Part shown: positions 5,894 to 6,060 of the stretch, piece by piece | Numbering within the stretch: position 1 is the stretch's first letter | Layout: the number at the start of each line of letters is the position of its first letter | NCBI GenBank assembly: GCA_014796735.1 | Contig: JAAVIG010000095.1 | Location: 1-6,060, forward strand | From: Oscillospiraceae bacterium | GTDB lineage: Bacteria; Bacillota; Clostridia; Oscillospirales; Ruminococcaceae | DNA: 6,060 nt | Reading direction: 5' to 3' | Made by a program: the position numbers and the translations under genes | The notes under the pieces: generated by a model | The model's database searches: none | Seen by the model: only the letters and a program-made list of their open reading frames with translations | What the model was told of the DNA's origin: nothing

Positions 5894-5936
5894 AAAAATA
5901 TTAAGGATCATAACCGTAGGATCGATCAATATTTTT
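5894..5936 (+). promoter_or_regulatory. Leader hairpin ending in a T-run
   Basis: AAAAATATT (5894-5902) pairs with AATATTTTT (5928-5936), and GATC (5906-5909) can pair with either of two adjacent GATC copies (5920-5923, 5924-5927). The structure lies within the predicted leader of the UPF0291 gene and its right arm ends in TTTTT, so it could attenuate transcription. The AT-rich stem would be weak. Confidence 0.4.
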
Positions 5937-5964
5937 ACATGCAATGAATAATAAGAGGTAACGA

Positions 5965-6060
5965 ATGGAGAAAGCAAAAATCGAAAGGATAAACTTTCTT
6001 GCCGCCAAGGCAAGAAAAGAGGGACTTTCAGAAAAAGAAAAGGTCGAACAGCAAATGCTG
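5965..6060 (+). CDS. UPF0291/DUF896 (YnzC-like) protein, N-terminal part
   Basis: The ATG at 5965 has GAGG (5955-5958) 6 nt upstream and opens a frame that runs off the window after 32 codons. The visible residues include KIERINFLAAKARKEGLSEK and then EKVEQQML. They match the start of UPF0291/DUF896 proteins, whose pattern is xxRINxLAxKxKxxGLTxxExxEQxxL. Family members are small (about 70-80 residues), cytoplasmic and form a helical hairpin. B. subtilis YnzC is encoded in an SOS-regulated operon, but its biochemical role is unknown. The C-terminal half lies outside the window, so completeness cannot be judged. Confidence 0.87.
   Translation, partial: MEKAKIERINFLAAKARKEGLSEKEKVEQQML

Overview
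The window looks like chromosomal DNA of a low-to-mid GC Gram-positive anaerobe of the class Clostridia, most likely a gut Ruminococcaceae/Oscillospiraceae-type bacterium. This is inferred from strong purine-rich ribosome binding sites, consensus sigma-A-type promoters in very AT-rich gaps, a DUF4358 lipoprotein, a YnzC/UPF0291 protein and an ECF sigma factor paired with an Ala-rich single-pass membrane protein. The species cannot be told from the sequence.

Layout. (1) 1-199 is an AT-rich upstream region with an 18-bp perfect palindrome and a weak promoter candidate. (2) 200-3641, plus strand, is a two-gene signalling unit: an ECF-type sigma factor (GTG start at 200), a 130-nt gap filled by two consecutive hairpins, then a 916-residue single-pass membrane protein, the probable anti-sigma factor. 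Its ectodomain carries about six divergent repeats of roughly 95 residues. A GC-rich intrinsic terminator follows. (3) 3779-5676, minus strand, is a convergent three-gene cell-envelope cluster. In transcription order it encodes a membrane-anchored SGNH/GDSL hydrolase (GTG start at 5676), a DUF4358 lipoprotein (start 4720) and a four-helix membrane protein (start 4135). It is driven by a near-perfect TTGACT-17-TATAAT promoter at 5751-5723 and closed by a 15-bp stem-loop at 3720-3765. (4) 5677-5964 is a very AT-rich divergent promoter region. (5) 5965-6060, plus strand, is the start of a YnzC-like UPF0291/DUF896 gene cut by the window edge.

How they work together. The sigma factor and membrane protein probably form a surface-sensing switch in which the ectodomain perceives an envelope or extracellular cue and controls release of the sigma factor. 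The opposite-strand cluster is exported or membrane-bound and probably acts on cell-envelope polymers. Nothing in the sequence proves that the sigma factor controls it.

The least expected signal is a family of intergenic palindromes. Two composite copies (about 1-83 and 761-850) share the linker G(C/T)TTTGGGTG, lie in opposite orientations and bracket the sigma gene. Related single hairpins built on an ATCCC-TT-AA core lie in two other gaps (3720-3765 and 4204-4231). The stem arms differ between copies, yet each copy pairs perfectly with itself.
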